From: Pseudomonadota bacterium
GTDB taxonomy: Bacteria > Pseudomonadota > Alphaproteobacteria > Rhizobiales > Rhizobiaceae
Direction: 5' to 3'
Length of the DNA stretch: 10,207 bases
NCBI GenBank assembly: GCA_023393575.1
Contig: JAEWKX010000028.1
Location: 1-10,207 of the forward strand
In this document: positions 1-6,012 of the stretch, piece after piece
Layout: each line of letters opens with the position of its first letter
Numbering within the stretch: the first letter of the stretch is position 1
Made by a program: the position numbers and the translations under genes
Notes under the pieces: model-generated
What the model was told of the DNA's origin: nothing
Database searches by the model: none
The model's input: the letters and a program-made list of their open reading frames with translations, nothing else

Positions 1-245
1 GTGCAGAAGCGCTTGATGCCCGCCTGGTAGCCTTCGTACCAGCGCGTCTGGTCGGGCGCGGCGCCGCTCTTGGAGCAGGAGCGCACGTGATCGGCAAACC
101 GGCTCTGCGGATCGTGGCCCGCCGCGCCGTCCGTATCGCCGACGACTGCCCAGTCGGCCACCCGGCATTCCTCCTTGGACATGGTATTGCAGGAGGCAAG
201 CGACATCACGACTGCCGCCATGCCCGCGGATAGCAGGTAGCGCAT
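1..245 (-). CDS. DUF2799-family lipoprotein (C-terminus cut by window edge)
   Basis: Eighty-one N-terminal codons are visible, read from ATG at 245 towards position 1, and the frame stays open at the edge. The start is preceded by a GGGGGA ribosome-binding site 6 bases away. Residues 1-18 form a hydrophobic lipoprotein signal with lipobox L-A-S-C19, so the mature protein should be acylated at Cys19 and membrane-anchored. The mature part (SKEECRVADW, then a VGDTDGAAG segment, a conserved C57 and an EGYQAG segment) resembles DUF2799 proteins, small cysteine-containing envelope lipoproteins of unknown function. The family assignment is from memory of the pattern; the lipoprotein call is seen directly. 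It is divergent from the phosphoesterase gene, with about 170 bp between the two starts. Confidence 0.82.
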   Translation of the reverse strand, partial: MRYLLSAGMAAVVMSLASCNTMSKEECRVADWAVVGDTDGAAGHDPQSRFADHVRSCSKSGAAPDQTRWYEGYQAGIKRFC

Positions 246-272
246 CTGTATTCCCCCAAAGGTTTTCCCAGA

Positions 273-284
273 TGTTTTAAAACA
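273..284. repeat. 12-bp perfect palindrome TGTTTTAAAACA
   Basis: A perfect AT-rich palindrome lies in the GC-rich region between the divergent DUF2799 and phosphoesterase genes, 28 bases upstream of the lipoprotein start. Its position suits an operator or part of a promoter. No matching -35/-10 pair could be assigned with confidence on either strand. Confidence 0.35.
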
Positions 285-413
285 CGATTTCCATCCTTCT
301 CCTAGAAGTCGGGAGGATAGCGGCGGCGGTTTTCCGGCATGTCCGATGACTGTCACACGCCTGTTGGAATCCGCTGGTCTAGAGTGCGCACCGTTTCCCG
401 CCCCGAGTCTCGC

Positions 414-1256
414 ATGCCCCAAGAAATTCCCCTGATCCGCTTCGGCGTCATCGCCGATCCGCAATACGCGCCTCTTGCGCCCAACCTCTCCCTCGGCCGC
501 CATTTCGATCGCAGCCTCGGCAAGCTCGATGAGGCCGTCAGGGCTTTCAACAGCCGGGATCTTGCCTTCGTCGTCACCCTCGGCGACCTGATCGATCGCG
601 GCTCGGAGAACCTCGATGCGGTCCTGCAACGCTATGCTCCGCTCCGCCACGACAGCGTCCTGCTGCCCGGCAACCATGATTTTCTGGTGGAGCCGGAGCG
701 GCTGCCGGAAGTTCACGCAAGGCTTTCCATGCCGGCGCCCTACCATCACTTCCGGCGCGGCGGCCTGCGCTTCGTCGTCATCGACGGCAATGAGGAAAGC
801 CTGTTCGGTACGCCCTTCGGCGATCCCCGACACGAACGCGCCGCCGCAAGGCTGACGGCGCTGGAGGCGGCAGGTGCCGCAAATGCCCGGACCTGGAACG
901 GCGGCATGGGCGAAGACCAGTTCGGCTGGCTTGCCGCCAGGCTCTCCGATGCCGCGGCGGCGGGCGAGAAGGTGGTCGTCATGGGCCATTATCCTCTCTA
1001 TCCGGAGAACGACCATAATCTCTGGGACTGGCAGCGTGTCATCGGCTTGTTCGAGGAGGCCGGCAACGTGCTCGCCTACCTCAGCGGCCACAACCACGCG
1101 GGCAATCTCGGCCGCCACGGCTCGACCTGGTACGTCAACTTCAAGGGCATGGTCGATACGGAAAGCGAGAACGCCTTCGCGATCGCCGCGATCTTTTCCG
1201 ACCGCATGGAGATTACCGGCTTCGGGCGTGAGGAAAGCCGCACGCTGCTTTTCTAG
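414..1256 (+). CDS. Calcineurin-like metallophosphoesterase, ADPRM-like (ADP-ribose/CDP-alcohol diphosphatase type)
   Basis: A 280-residue protein with the full metallophosphoesterase motif series: D15-x-Q17 (in place of DxH), G57-D58-x-x-D61, G86-N87-H88-D89, G191-H192 and G225-H226-x-H228. These residues hold a dinuclear metal centre. The DPQ first motif, the run LGRHFDRSLGKLDEAV and the spacing resemble the manganese-dependent ADP-ribose/CDP-alcohol diphosphatase (ADPRM) group, which hydrolyses nucleoside diphosphate conjugates; the substrate here is inferred. No signal peptide is seen, so it is probably cytoplasmic. An upstream in-frame ATG at 339 would add 25 residues (MSDDCHTPVG...) unlike the family. 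ATG 414 was chosen because the core starts there, but neither start has a good ribosome-binding site. It is apparently monocistronic, with a non-coding stretch after it. Confidence 0.85.
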   Translation: MPQEIPLIRFGVIADPQYAPLAPNLSLGRHFDRSLGKLDEAVRAFNSRDLAFVVTLGDLIDRGSENLDAVLQRYAPLRHDSVLLPGNHDFLVEPERLPEVHARLSMPAPYHHFRRGGLRFVVIDGNEESLFGTPFGDPRHERAAARLTALEAAGAANARTWNGGMGEDQFGWLAARLSDAAAAGEKVVVMGHYPLYPENDHNLWDWQRVIGLFEEAGNVLAYLSGHNHAGNLGRHGSTWYVNFKGMVDTESENAFAIAAIFSDRMEITGFGREESRTLLF

Positions 1257-1497
1257 GCTGCACCGGCGTCCGCTGCCAGCCGGGCTGATGGCCGCTGCGA
1301 ACCGCTTCGCCGACCATGGCGGCCTTACGCTGGCCGCCCGCCGGGGCGCGGCGAGGCAATGGTGAAAACGTCCGGCGAGATCCGGATCGGCCGCGGCGCG
1401 GGCCTTCTGCTCGCGGCGGTGCCGCCGGTGATCCTGCGGCAGGATGGGGCGACCGGCCCCTGCCGGAGAGAAGCCATAGTCTTTTGATTTTCCTTCC
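1257..1497. other. Gene-poor interval rich in inverted repeats
   Basis: The 339 bases between the phosphoesterase and the first cytochrome hold no convincing gene. The left 240 bases contain a hairpin GGCGGCC-7 nt-GGCCGCC (1318-1338), an inverted repeat ATCCTG-CGG-CAGGAT (1431-1445) and other GC-rich self-complementary stretches, none followed by a T-run. A 42-codon frame (1359-1487) is present but lacks a usable ribosome-binding site. A termination or processing role for the phosphoesterase transcript is possible. A small RNA cannot be excluded. Confidence 0.4.
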
Positions 1498-1530
1498 GAT
1501 ATCACCGCTTTGTTACTTTGTTCCCGCACC
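1498..1530 (+). promoter_or_regulatory. Conserved upstream element, copy 1 (cytochrome gene)
   Basis: Starts with GATATCACCGC and continues into a T-rich TTACTTT run and CCCGCA. The same arrangement recurs at 2111-2144 before the second cytochrome gene, with 20 of the first 22 bases identical. The element begins 98 bp before the ATG here and 99 bp before it there. Conservation outside the coding region at a fixed distance suggests a promoter or operator. I could not match it to a known regulator box; it is not an FNR/Fix-type TTGAT-N4-ATCAA site. Confidence 0.5.
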
Positions 1531-1595
1531 GGGAAAAGTCATGTTGCGGCGCATCAACCCGGGCCGTCGCAGGCCTGACGAAAGGAGCTTGCCGC

Positions 1596-2039
1596 ATGCG
1601 TCTGAAGTCTCTCGCCCTCGGTGCCGTCCTCGGCTGCCTCTGTCTTTCCACTGTCTCCGCCCAGGAGGAGCCGCAGGTGGTGCGGCAGAACCAGATGAAG
1701 GCGGTCGGCCAGTCCATGGGTGCGCTCGGCGCCATCGCCAAGGGTGAGAAACCCTATGACGCCGCGGTCGTGCAGACGGCGCTGGAGACGATCGGCACCA
1801 ATGCCAAGGCTTTTCCCGACCAGTTCCCGGCCGGCTCGGAAAGCGGTTCGGAAACGGAAGCCGCGCCCGCCATCTGGGAGAAGATGGATGAGTTCCGGGC
1901 AAAGTCGGAGAAGCTTGCTGCCGAGGCCGACAAGCTGCTCGCCGCCGTGCCCGCCGATCAGGCCGGTGTCGGCGCTGCCATGAAGACGCTCGGCGCCACC
2001 TGCGGCGACTGCCACGAAACCTACCGGCTGAAGCGCTGA
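1596..2039 (+). CDS. Cytochrome c'/c-556-type monoheme cytochrome, copy 1
   Basis: A 147-residue precursor. Residues 1-22 are a Sec signal peptide (MRLKS..., hydrophobic core, cleavage about ...VSA|QE), so the protein is periplasmic. The rest is a four-helix-bundle cytochrome of the c' family with the heme-binding C136-x-x-C139-H140 almost at the C-terminus, as expected. The segment LGAIAKGEKPYD matches what I recall of cytochrome c-556. Met34 on the first helix lies where c-556 proteins have the axial Met ligand, so a six-coordinate low-spin electron carrier is more likely than a gas-binding five-coordinate c'. The start was chosen at ATG 1596 because AAAGGAG sits 8 bases upstream and the signal peptide begins there; the in-frame ATG at 1518 would spoil the signal. 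It is about 70% identical to the next gene by manual alignment. Confidence 0.93.
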   Translation: MRLKSLALGAVLGCLCLSTVSAQEEPQVVRQNQMKAVGQSMGALGAIAKGEKPYDAAVVQTALETIGTNAKAFPDQFPAGSESGSETEAAPAIWEKMDEFRAKSEKLAAEADKLLAAVPADQAGVGAAMKTLGATCGDCHETYRLKR

Positions 2040-2110
2040 TGGCTGCGGGAGGCGGGCTTCCGTCTCCCCTTGCCCGTTCGCGGAGTTGAAGCGCGTGGCC
2101 TGATGCCTGC

Positions 2111-2144
2111 GATATCACCGCCTTTTTACTTTCGCCCCCGCATC
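2111..2144 (+). promoter_or_regulatory. Conserved upstream element, copy 2 (cytochrome gene)
   Basis: Second copy of the GATATCACCGC...TTACTTT...CCCGCA element, 99 bp before the second cytochrome start. Its presence suggests the second gene has its own promoter rather than depending only on read-through from copy 1. The 170-bp intergenic gap agrees with this. Confidence 0.5.
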
Positions 2145-2209
2145 CCGGAGAGCATCGTGTCGGCGTCGTCAACAGCCGGCCAGGCCGGTACTTCGGGAGG
2201 AGTGTAGGA

Positions 2210-2659
2210 ATGCGGTCGATGTCTCTGTCTGCTGCGGCGGCTGCCGCCTGTCTCTGTCTTTACGCCCCGGTTTTTGCGCAGGAGCCCCCGCAGGTGGTGC
2301 GGCAGGCGCTGATGAAGGAGATCGGCCGGTCGGTCGGCGCCATGGGGTCGATCGCCAAGGGCGAGAAGCCTTATGATGCCGGGGTGGTCGAACAGGCGCT
2401 GAAGACGATCGACACCAATGCCAAGGCCTTTCCCGACCAGTTCCCGGCGGGCTCGGAAGAGGGACATGAGACGGAAGCGCTGCCGCCGGTGTGGGAAAAG
2501 CCGGATGAGTTCCGGGCCGAGGCCGAGGAGCTTCAGAAGGAGGCCGAGACCCTGCTCGCCGCAGTCCCGGCGGACCAGGCGGCGGTCGGCGCGGCCATGA
2601 AGCGGCTGGGCGCCGTCTGTTCGGATTGCCACGAGACCTTCCGCGCGAAAAAGCAGTAG
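2210..2659 (+). CDS. Cytochrome c'/c-556-type monoheme cytochrome, copy 2
   Basis: A 149-residue precursor with signal peptide 1-23 (cleavage about VFA|QE) and one heme site C137-x-x-C140-H141 near the C-terminus. Met35, in a VVRQALMK segment, is placed like the axial methionine of c-556 proteins. It is a tandem paralogue of the preceding gene. The core from AKGEKPYD to FPDQFPAGSE and the segment LLAAVPADQA are nearly unchanged, whereas helix 3 (around EELQKEAETL) has diverged and is more acidic. A GGAGG ribosome-binding site precedes ATG 2210; a second in-frame ATG at 2219 is less likely because the signal peptide would lose its only N-terminal arginine. A diheme cytochrome gene follows 69 bp later on the same strand. 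It is probably a periplasmic electron carrier; its redox partners are unknown. Confidence 0.93.
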   Translation: MRSMSLSAAAAAACLCLYAPVFAQEPPQVVRQALMKEIGRSVGAMGSIAKGEKPYDAGVVEQALKTIDTNAKAFPDQFPAGSEEGHETEALPPVWEKPDEFRAEAEELQKEAETLLAAVPADQAAVGAAMKRLGAVCSDCHETFRAKKQ

Positions 2660-2664
2660 AAGAA

Positions 2665-2690
2665 GGGCCGGCGGCGATCCCTGCCGGCCC
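2665..2690 (+). other. Intergenic hairpin between cytochrome genes
   Basis: A perfect 8-bp stem, GGGCCGGC / GCCGGCCC, with a 10-base loop, begins 5 bases after the stop codon of cytochrome copy 2. No T-run follows, so it is a weak candidate for termination. It could partly attenuate or stabilise the mRNA between copy 2 and the diheme cytochrome gene. Confidence 0.5.
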
Positions 2691-2728
2691 ACTGAGGATG
2701 AATGTGTAGCAGGCGAGTGGAGAGGTGA

Positions 2729-3646
2729 ATGGCTTTGCGGTGGGGAAGGGTGCTGGGTGCCGGAGCGGCGGTGGTTGCGGTCGGTGTGGCGACGGCCTGG
2801 TTCCTGACGAAGCCGGATCCGATGCCCGCGGAAGCCTGGAACGGGCTTGGCGAGGCTGACCTCGCCCGCGGCGAAATGCTCTTCTGGGCCGGCGGCTGCA
2901 CCGGCTGCCATGCGGCCGGCGGAGCGACAGGCGAGGACGTGAAGGTCATGTCGGGCGGCCTGGCGCTGACCAGCCCCTTCGGCACCTTCCATGTCCCGAA
3001 CATCTCGCCCGACCCGCAGGCCGGCATCGGCGAATGGACGCTGGCGGAATTCGGCAATGCCATGCTGCGGGGCGTGGGCAGGCGGGGAGAACACCTCTAC
3101 CCCTCCTTCCCCTACACCTCCTATGCCCGCATGAGCCCCGCGGACGTCAACGATCTGTTCGGCTACCTGAAGACCCTGCCGGCCAGCGACAACGTCGCGC
3201 CGCCGCACGAGCTTTCCTTTCCGTTCAACATGCGCATCGCGCTTGGCGGCTGGAAGTTCCTGTTCTTCGACGAGGGGCCTCGCGTCGAACTCGCCTCCGC
3301 GGACGAAAGATTGCAGCGCGGCCAGTTCCTGGTCGAAGGACCCGGCCATTGCGGCGAATGCCATACGCCCCGCAATGCGCTGGGCGGCCCGGAGACCGGT
3401 CGATGGCTGGCCGGCGGGCCCAATCCGGAAGGCGAGGGCCGCATTCCCAATATCACTCCCGGCTCCCGTTCGGTCGGCTCGTGGAGCGAGTCCGACCTCG
3501 TCAGTTATTTCCAGACCGGTTTCACGCCCGACTATGATTCGGTCGGCGGCTCCATGGTCGAGGTGCAGAAGAACCTTGCCCATCTGCCGGAGGCGGATCT
3601 GGAGGCGATTGCCGCCTACCTGAAGGCGGTGCCGGCGCGGGAATAA
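2729..3646 (+). CDS. Diheme cytochrome c, membrane-anchored or exported
   Basis: A 305-residue protein. Residues 8-26 are a hydrophobic segment after a short basic start (MALRWGR), either an uncleaved anchor or a signal peptide. Two class I cytochrome c domains follow. The first has C57-x-x-C60-H61 with a probable Met ligand at 135 (SYARMS); the second has C208-x-x-C211-H212 with a probable Met at 276 (GGSM). The blocks TSPFGTFHVPNISPD, YPSFPYTSYARMS and the later PNITP resemble the cytochrome subunits of membrane alcohol and gluconate dehydrogenases, but only two of their usual three hemes are present and no dehydrogenase gene is adjacent. It is co-directional with the c-556-like genes 69 bp upstream and has a GAGAGG ribosome-binding site, so these genes probably form one periplasmic electron-transfer unit. 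The direction of electron flow is unknown. Confidence 0.9.
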   Translation: MALRWGRVLGAGAAVVAVGVATAWFLTKPDPMPAEAWNGLGEADLARGEMLFWAGGCTGCHAAGGATGEDVKVMSGGLALTSPFGTFHVPNISPDPQAGIGEWTLAEFGNAMLRGVGRRGEHLYPSFPYTSYARMSPADVNDLFGYLKTLPASDNVAPPHELSFPFNMRIALGGWKFLFFDEGPRVELASADERLQRGQFLVEGPGHCGECHTPRNALGGPETGRWLAGGPNPEGEGRIPNITPGSRSVGSWSESDLVSYFQTGFTPDYDSVGGSMVEVQKNLAHLPEADLEAIAAYLKAVPARE

Positions 3647-3648
3647 GG

Positions 3649-3668
3649 GGCGGCGCCTTCGCGTCGCC
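3649..3668 (+). terminator. Hairpin just after the diheme cytochrome stop
   Basis: Stem GGCGGCGC / GCGTCGCC (8 bp, one G-T pair) with a CTTC loop, starting 3 bases after the TAA. A second small hairpin (CCGG-TTCG-CCGG, 3667-3678) overlaps its right arm. There is no T-run, so this is a possible rather than a clear terminator. Confidence 0.4.
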
Positions 3669-3697
3669 GGTTCGCCGGTGGGTGCGTCCGCAGCCAT

Positions 3698-3777
3698 GAC
3701 CGATGCAGGTGTCGGTCGAGCCCCCCTTGCCGGTATCCGCTGCCCGCCGGATGCCGTCGTATCGTCGCCGATACCGG
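3698..3777. repeat. Inverted repeats in a convergent intergenic region
   Basis: Two dyads lie between the convergent cytochrome and XRE-cupin genes. GACCGA-8 nt-TCGGTC occupies 3698-3717. A longer-range perfect pair, CCGGTATC (3730-3737) with GATACCGG (3770-3777), encloses 32 bases. They may shape the 3' ends of both transcripts. No T-tract is present. Confidence 0.35.
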
Positions 3778-3788
3778 TCGCGCGGCCG

Positions 3789-4367
3789 CTATTCCGTCGT
3801 CACCACAAGGGCGGAGCAGAGTCCGGTTCCCTCCCTGGCATAGCTGTGCGCCACGCTGGAATCGAAAGAGATGGCATCGCCTTCCTCAAGCACATGGATG
3901 TCGTCGCCGATCGTGACCTGCAGCGTTCCGCAGATCACGTAGACGACTTCTTCCTTGCCGTGCTGGTGCGGCTCGGATGCCGGCGCTCTTTCGGGAAAAT
4001 CCGCCAGGAAAGCCTCCATCTTCCGTTTCGGCAGCGGATAGTCGAGGCTTTCGAACGTATAGGCGGCCGATGCACCATCGGCGGGGATGGGGAGCTTGAT
4101 GCGGCTGCCTTTCCGCGTGACCGCCACCCTTGGTCCGCCCTTGCTGAAGAAGTGGTCCAGATCGACACCGAAGACCATGGCGATCCTGAGCAGCGTCGGG
4201 AGGGTGGGGAAAAGTTGTCCCCGCTCGATCTTCGAGAGGATGGCTGGAGAAAGGCCGGTGTGGTCGCCCAGTTGCACGAGCCCGAGCTTCTTCTTCAGGC
4301 GCAACGCCTTGATGCGGGGTCCGATGCGATAGCGCTCCAGTTCGGTGGCCAATGTTTCCGACGTCAA
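3789..4367 (-). CDS. XRE-family regulator with C-terminal cupin domain
   Basis: A 192-residue protein. Residues about 16-70 form an XRE helix-turn-helix (IGPRIKALRLKKKLGLVQLG, then TGLSPAILSKIERG). Residues about 118-190 form a cupin_2 barrel with H134-x-H136-x3-E140 and a later H174, consistent with a metal- or ligand-binding pocket. Proteins of this build usually sense a small metabolite with the cupin and repress nearby genes; the ligand here is unknown. Translation starts at TTG 4367: AAGGAG lies 7 bases upstream, the frame upstream meets a stop with no ATG or GTG in between, and the N-terminus fits the family. A TTG start may keep expression low. It is divergent from the FAS1 gene, its most likely target along with itself. 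Confidence 0.9.
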   Translation of the reverse strand: MTSETLATELERYRIGPRIKALRLKKKLGLVQLGDHTGLSPAILSKIERGQLFPTLPTLLRIAMVFGVDLDHFFSKGGPRVAVTRKGSRIKLPIPADGASAAYTFESLDYPLPKRKMEAFLADFPERAPASEPHQHGKEEVVYVICGTLQVTIGDDIHVLEEGDAISFDSSVAHSYAREGTGLCSALVVTTE

Positions 4368-4392
4368 AGATGAACTCCTTTTTCCTCAGACG

Positions 4393-4422
4393 ACAATGCG
4401 GCGCGCGTAAGTTTCGTGTCAA
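4393..4422 (-). promoter_or_regulatory. Candidate promoter of the XRE-cupin gene
   Basis: On the minus strand a consensus -35 TTGACA (4422-4417) is followed after 18 bases by CATTGT (4398-4393), about 26 bases before the TTG start. The -35 overlaps the first copy of the TCAAGAAA repeat described separately, which would suit autoregulation. The -10 match is poor. Confidence 0.4.
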
Positions 4423-4447
4423 GAAATACATCTTTCATCTCAAGAAA
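4419..4447. promoter_or_regulatory. Paired TCAAGAAA repeats, candidate operator
   Basis: TCAAGAAA occurs at 4419-4426 and again at 4440-4447, so the two copies are 21 bp apart, about two helical turns and on the same face of DNA. They sit in an AT-rich island between the divergent XRE-cupin and FAS1 genes. Binding by the XRE protein is inferred from position only. Confidence 0.4.
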
Positions 4448-4453
4448 ACGTGA

Positions 4454-4482
4454 TTGGAAGTTAAAAAACTTTTCTCCATATG
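4454..4482 (+). promoter_or_regulatory. Candidate promoter of the FAS1 gene
   Basis: TTGGAA (4454-4459), a 17-base spacer and CATATG (4477-4482). The spacer contains the inverted repeat AAGTT-AAAA-AACTT (4458-4471). The ATG of the FAS1 gene is 44 bases further on. Spacing is ideal but the -10 is only a moderate match, and the inverted repeat could be an operator. Confidence 0.4.
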
Positions 4483-4525
4483 AAAATCATCCGCCAGCGA
4501 GACGGATTCAACAAGGGAGTTTGAG

Positions 4526-5011
4526 ATGAAGATGAACAGGCTTATCGCTGCGGCGCTGATCAGCGCCGCGACCGCACTTCCGGCCTACGCGGCCGACAAG
4601 GACATTGTCGACACGGCGGTCGGCGCCGGCGACTTCAAGACGCTTGCAGCGGCGCTGGAGGCCGCGGATCTGGTTTCCACGCTGAAGGGCGAGGGGCCGT
4701 TTACGGTTTTCGCCCCGACCGACGCCGCCTTCGAAAAGCTCCCCGCAGGGACGCTCGACATGTTGCTGAAGCCCGAGAACAAGCAGCAACTGGTGGATAT
4801 CCTCACCTATCACGTGGTCCCCGGCAAGGTTCTGGCCGCCGATGTTGTCGGTCTGGATGAAGCCAAGACCGTCAACGGCAAGATGATCGACGTCCAGGTC
4901 GACGGAAGCGCCGTGAAGGTGAACGAGGCCAATGTGACGGCGACCGATGTGGCGGCCAGCAACGGCGTGATCCACGTGATCGACCAGGTCATCCTGCCGC
5001 CCGAGGGCTGA
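4526..5011 (+). CDS. Secreted fasciclin (FAS1) domain protein
   Basis: A 161-residue precursor. Residues 1-22 are a Sec signal peptide (MKMNR, hydrophobic core, cleavage about AYA|AD). The mature protein is a single FAS1 domain with the H1 block [10 protein letters not shown] (60-69), the Y95-H96 pair (TYHVVPGK) and the H2 block [12 protein letters not shown] (147-158). It has no other domain and no anchor, so it is periplasmic or secreted. FAS1 domains mediate adhesion or protein contacts, and a rhizobial FAS1 protein (Nex18) has been linked to symbiosis; that role is not shown here. GGGAG lies 6-7 bases before the ATG. A DUF378 membrane protein follows 62 bp downstream in the same transcript. 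The XRE-cupin gene is divergent and may regulate it. Confidence 0.93.
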   Translation: MKMNRLIAAALISAATALPAYAADKDIVDTAVGAGDFKTLAAALEAADLVSTLKGEGPFTVFAPTDAAFEKLPAGTLDMLLKPENKQQLVDILTYHVVPGKVLAADVVGLDEAKTVNGKMIDVQVDGSAVKVNEANVTATDVAASNGVIHVIDQVILPPEG

Positions 5012-5022
5012 CCCTGGCGATC

Positions 5023-5045
5023 GGGGCTGCCCTCCGGGCATCCCC
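5023..5045 (+). other. Intra-operon hairpin
   Basis: GGGG-C-TGCCC, loop TCC, GGGCA-T-CCCC: nine paired bases with one mismatch, lying between the FAS1 and DUF378 genes. No T-run follows. It may set the expression ratio of the two genes or protect the upstream message. Confidence 0.45.
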
Positions 5046-5073
5046 TCCACCTCATGCATTCCAGGAGAACACT

Positions 5074-5298
5074 ATGAAGGCGCTCAACATCATCACGCTG
5101 GCCCTCCTCATCGTCGGTGGCCTCAACTGGGGCCTTGTCGGCCTCTTCAGCTTCGACCTCGTTGCGGCCATCTTCGGTGCCGGCTCTCTGCTGGCCCGCA
5201 TCGTCTACATTCTTGTCGGTGTTTCCGCCGTCTGCCAGATCATGCCCTTGCTGGGCGCGGTGGGCACCGATAAGGCGGTTCACCATAGCGGGCGCTAA
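5074..5298 (+). CDS. DUF378 small membrane protein
   Basis: A 74-residue protein with two hydrophobic helices, about residues 4-24 and 40-60, joined by a short loop (SFDLVAAIFGAGS). The first helix contains GGLNWGLVGLF, the hallmark of DUF378 (YuzA-type) inner-membrane proteins, whose function is unknown. AGGAG is 6 bases before the ATG. It is the second gene after the FAS1 gene and is followed by a strong terminator, so the two probably form a bicistronic envelope unit. The C-terminal tail (GTDKAVHHSGR) is short and polar. Confidence 0.9.
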   Translation: MKALNIITLALLIVGGLNWGLVGLFSFDLVAAIFGAGSLLARIVYILVGVSAVCQIMPLLGAVGTDKAVHHSGR

Positions 5299-5367
5299 GC
5301 AGCGTCGTACCGTTTGCAAGAACGGCGGGTCACGGAAAAACATGCAATCCCGTCGGCACTGTCTCTT

Positions 5368-5401
5368 GCCACCCTCGGCCTTGGCCGAGGGTGGCCTTTC
5401 T
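5368..5401 (+). terminator. Strong intrinsic terminator of the FAS1-DUF378 unit
   Basis: A perfect 12-bp stem, GCCACCCTCGGC / GCCGAGGGTGGC, with a CTTG loop, followed by CTTTCT. It lies 70 bp after the DUF378 stop and before the convergent DJ-1/PfpI gene. The T-rich tail is on the plus strand only, so it mainly serves the plus-strand unit. Confidence 0.85.
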
Positions 5402-5427
5402 GCGAGGGCTGCAAGCTCTCGTCTTTT

Positions 5428-5994
5428 TCAGGAATGCTCGCGGCTGAAGACGGCCAGTTCCGCCGCAGCCTCCGGCCCCCACAGGCCGAGCGCCTTGAGG
5501 ATTTCGGTAGTGAACGTCACCGGCGAATTGCCCGGCGCGGTGATGACGCCGGCGTGGGAAACCGCCTGCGGCTGGGCCCGGTAGAGCGCCTCGCCCCGAT
5601 AGCCCGCCTGCTGCTTGTGGGACGCGAGCGAGTTTCCCGTGTGCGCCACGTTGTTGAGCACGCCTGCCGCCGCAAGGGCGCTGGCGGCGGCGCAGATGCC
5701 GGCCACCACCTTGCCGGCTGCGTGGAAGGCAGGGGCAAGCGACGTGAAATCCGGCGCCTCGCCCTTCTCCCAGGCGAGCCCGCCGGGGATGACGAGGGCG
5801 TCGAAAGCCTGCGAATCGAGGGCCGCATGGGCAAGGTCGGGCGTCACCCGCAGGCCGCCCATCGAGGTGACGGCTCGGCCGTCCGGCGAGGCGGTGACGA
5901 TCTCGACGCCGAGATAGCTGCGCGCCACCGCCATCGGCAACGCACATTCCCAATCCGCGAAACGAGGCGTCAGCGCAATGGCGATACGGGTCAT
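5428..5994 (-). CDS. DJ-1/PfpI superfamily protein
   Basis: A 188-residue protein of the class I glutamine-amidotransferase-like fold. The nucleophile elbow AGIC101AAAS carries the reactive cysteine. Glu16 in PRFADWE is the conserved acid that contacts it in the superfamily. LVIPGG (67-72) is the usual strand-turn, and H126 (SLASHKQ) is a further family-type residue. Members include proteases, chaperones, glyoxalases and deglycases; sequence alone does not tell which this is. No signal peptide is seen. GGAGG lies 6 bases before ATG 5994, and the start is only 18 bases after the GNAT stop, so the two genes are probably co-transcribed with the acetyltransferase first. Confidence 0.88.
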   Translation of the reverse strand: MTRIAIALTPRFADWECALPMAVARSYLGVEIVTASPDGRAVTSMGGLRVTPDLAHAALDSQAFDALVIPGGLAWEKGEAPDFTSLAPAFHAAGKVVAGICAAASALAAAGVLNNVAHTGNSLASHKQQAGYRGEALYRAQPQAVSHAGVITAPGNSPVTFTTEILKALGLWGPEAAAELAVFSREHS

Positions 5995-6012
5995 CCTCGG
6001 CCTCCTGAACCG

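Noticed and set aside
339..413. Upstream ATG at 339 as the phosphoesterase start
   Set aside because: The extra 25 residues do not resemble the family N-terminus and GGGAGGA is 21 bases away, too far for a ribosome-binding site. Not excluded by any stop codon, so start mapping would settle it.
1359..1487. 42-codon frame (MVKTSGEIRIGRG...) in the gene-poor interval
   Set aside because: No usable ribosome-binding site (GAGG is only 2 bases from the ATG), no recognised homology, and the DNA is dominated by inverted repeats.
1484..1506. TTGAT followed by GATATCA upstream of the first cytochrome as an FNR/FixK box
   Set aside because: The consensus TTGAT-N4-ATCAA is not met: spacing and right half-site are wrong, and the TTGAT part is not conserved before the second cytochrome.
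1513..2172. 219-codon minus-strand frame over the first cytochrome
   Set aside because: Product is Arg/Pro/Ser-rich with no recognisable domain and lies antisense to a confirmed cytochrome gene.
2126..3697. 523-codon open frame on the minus strand opposite the cytochromes
   Set aside because: It is antisense to two genes with clear heme motifs and signal peptides. Its product is Arg/Gly/His-rich without any domain, typical of the complement of GC-rich coding DNA.
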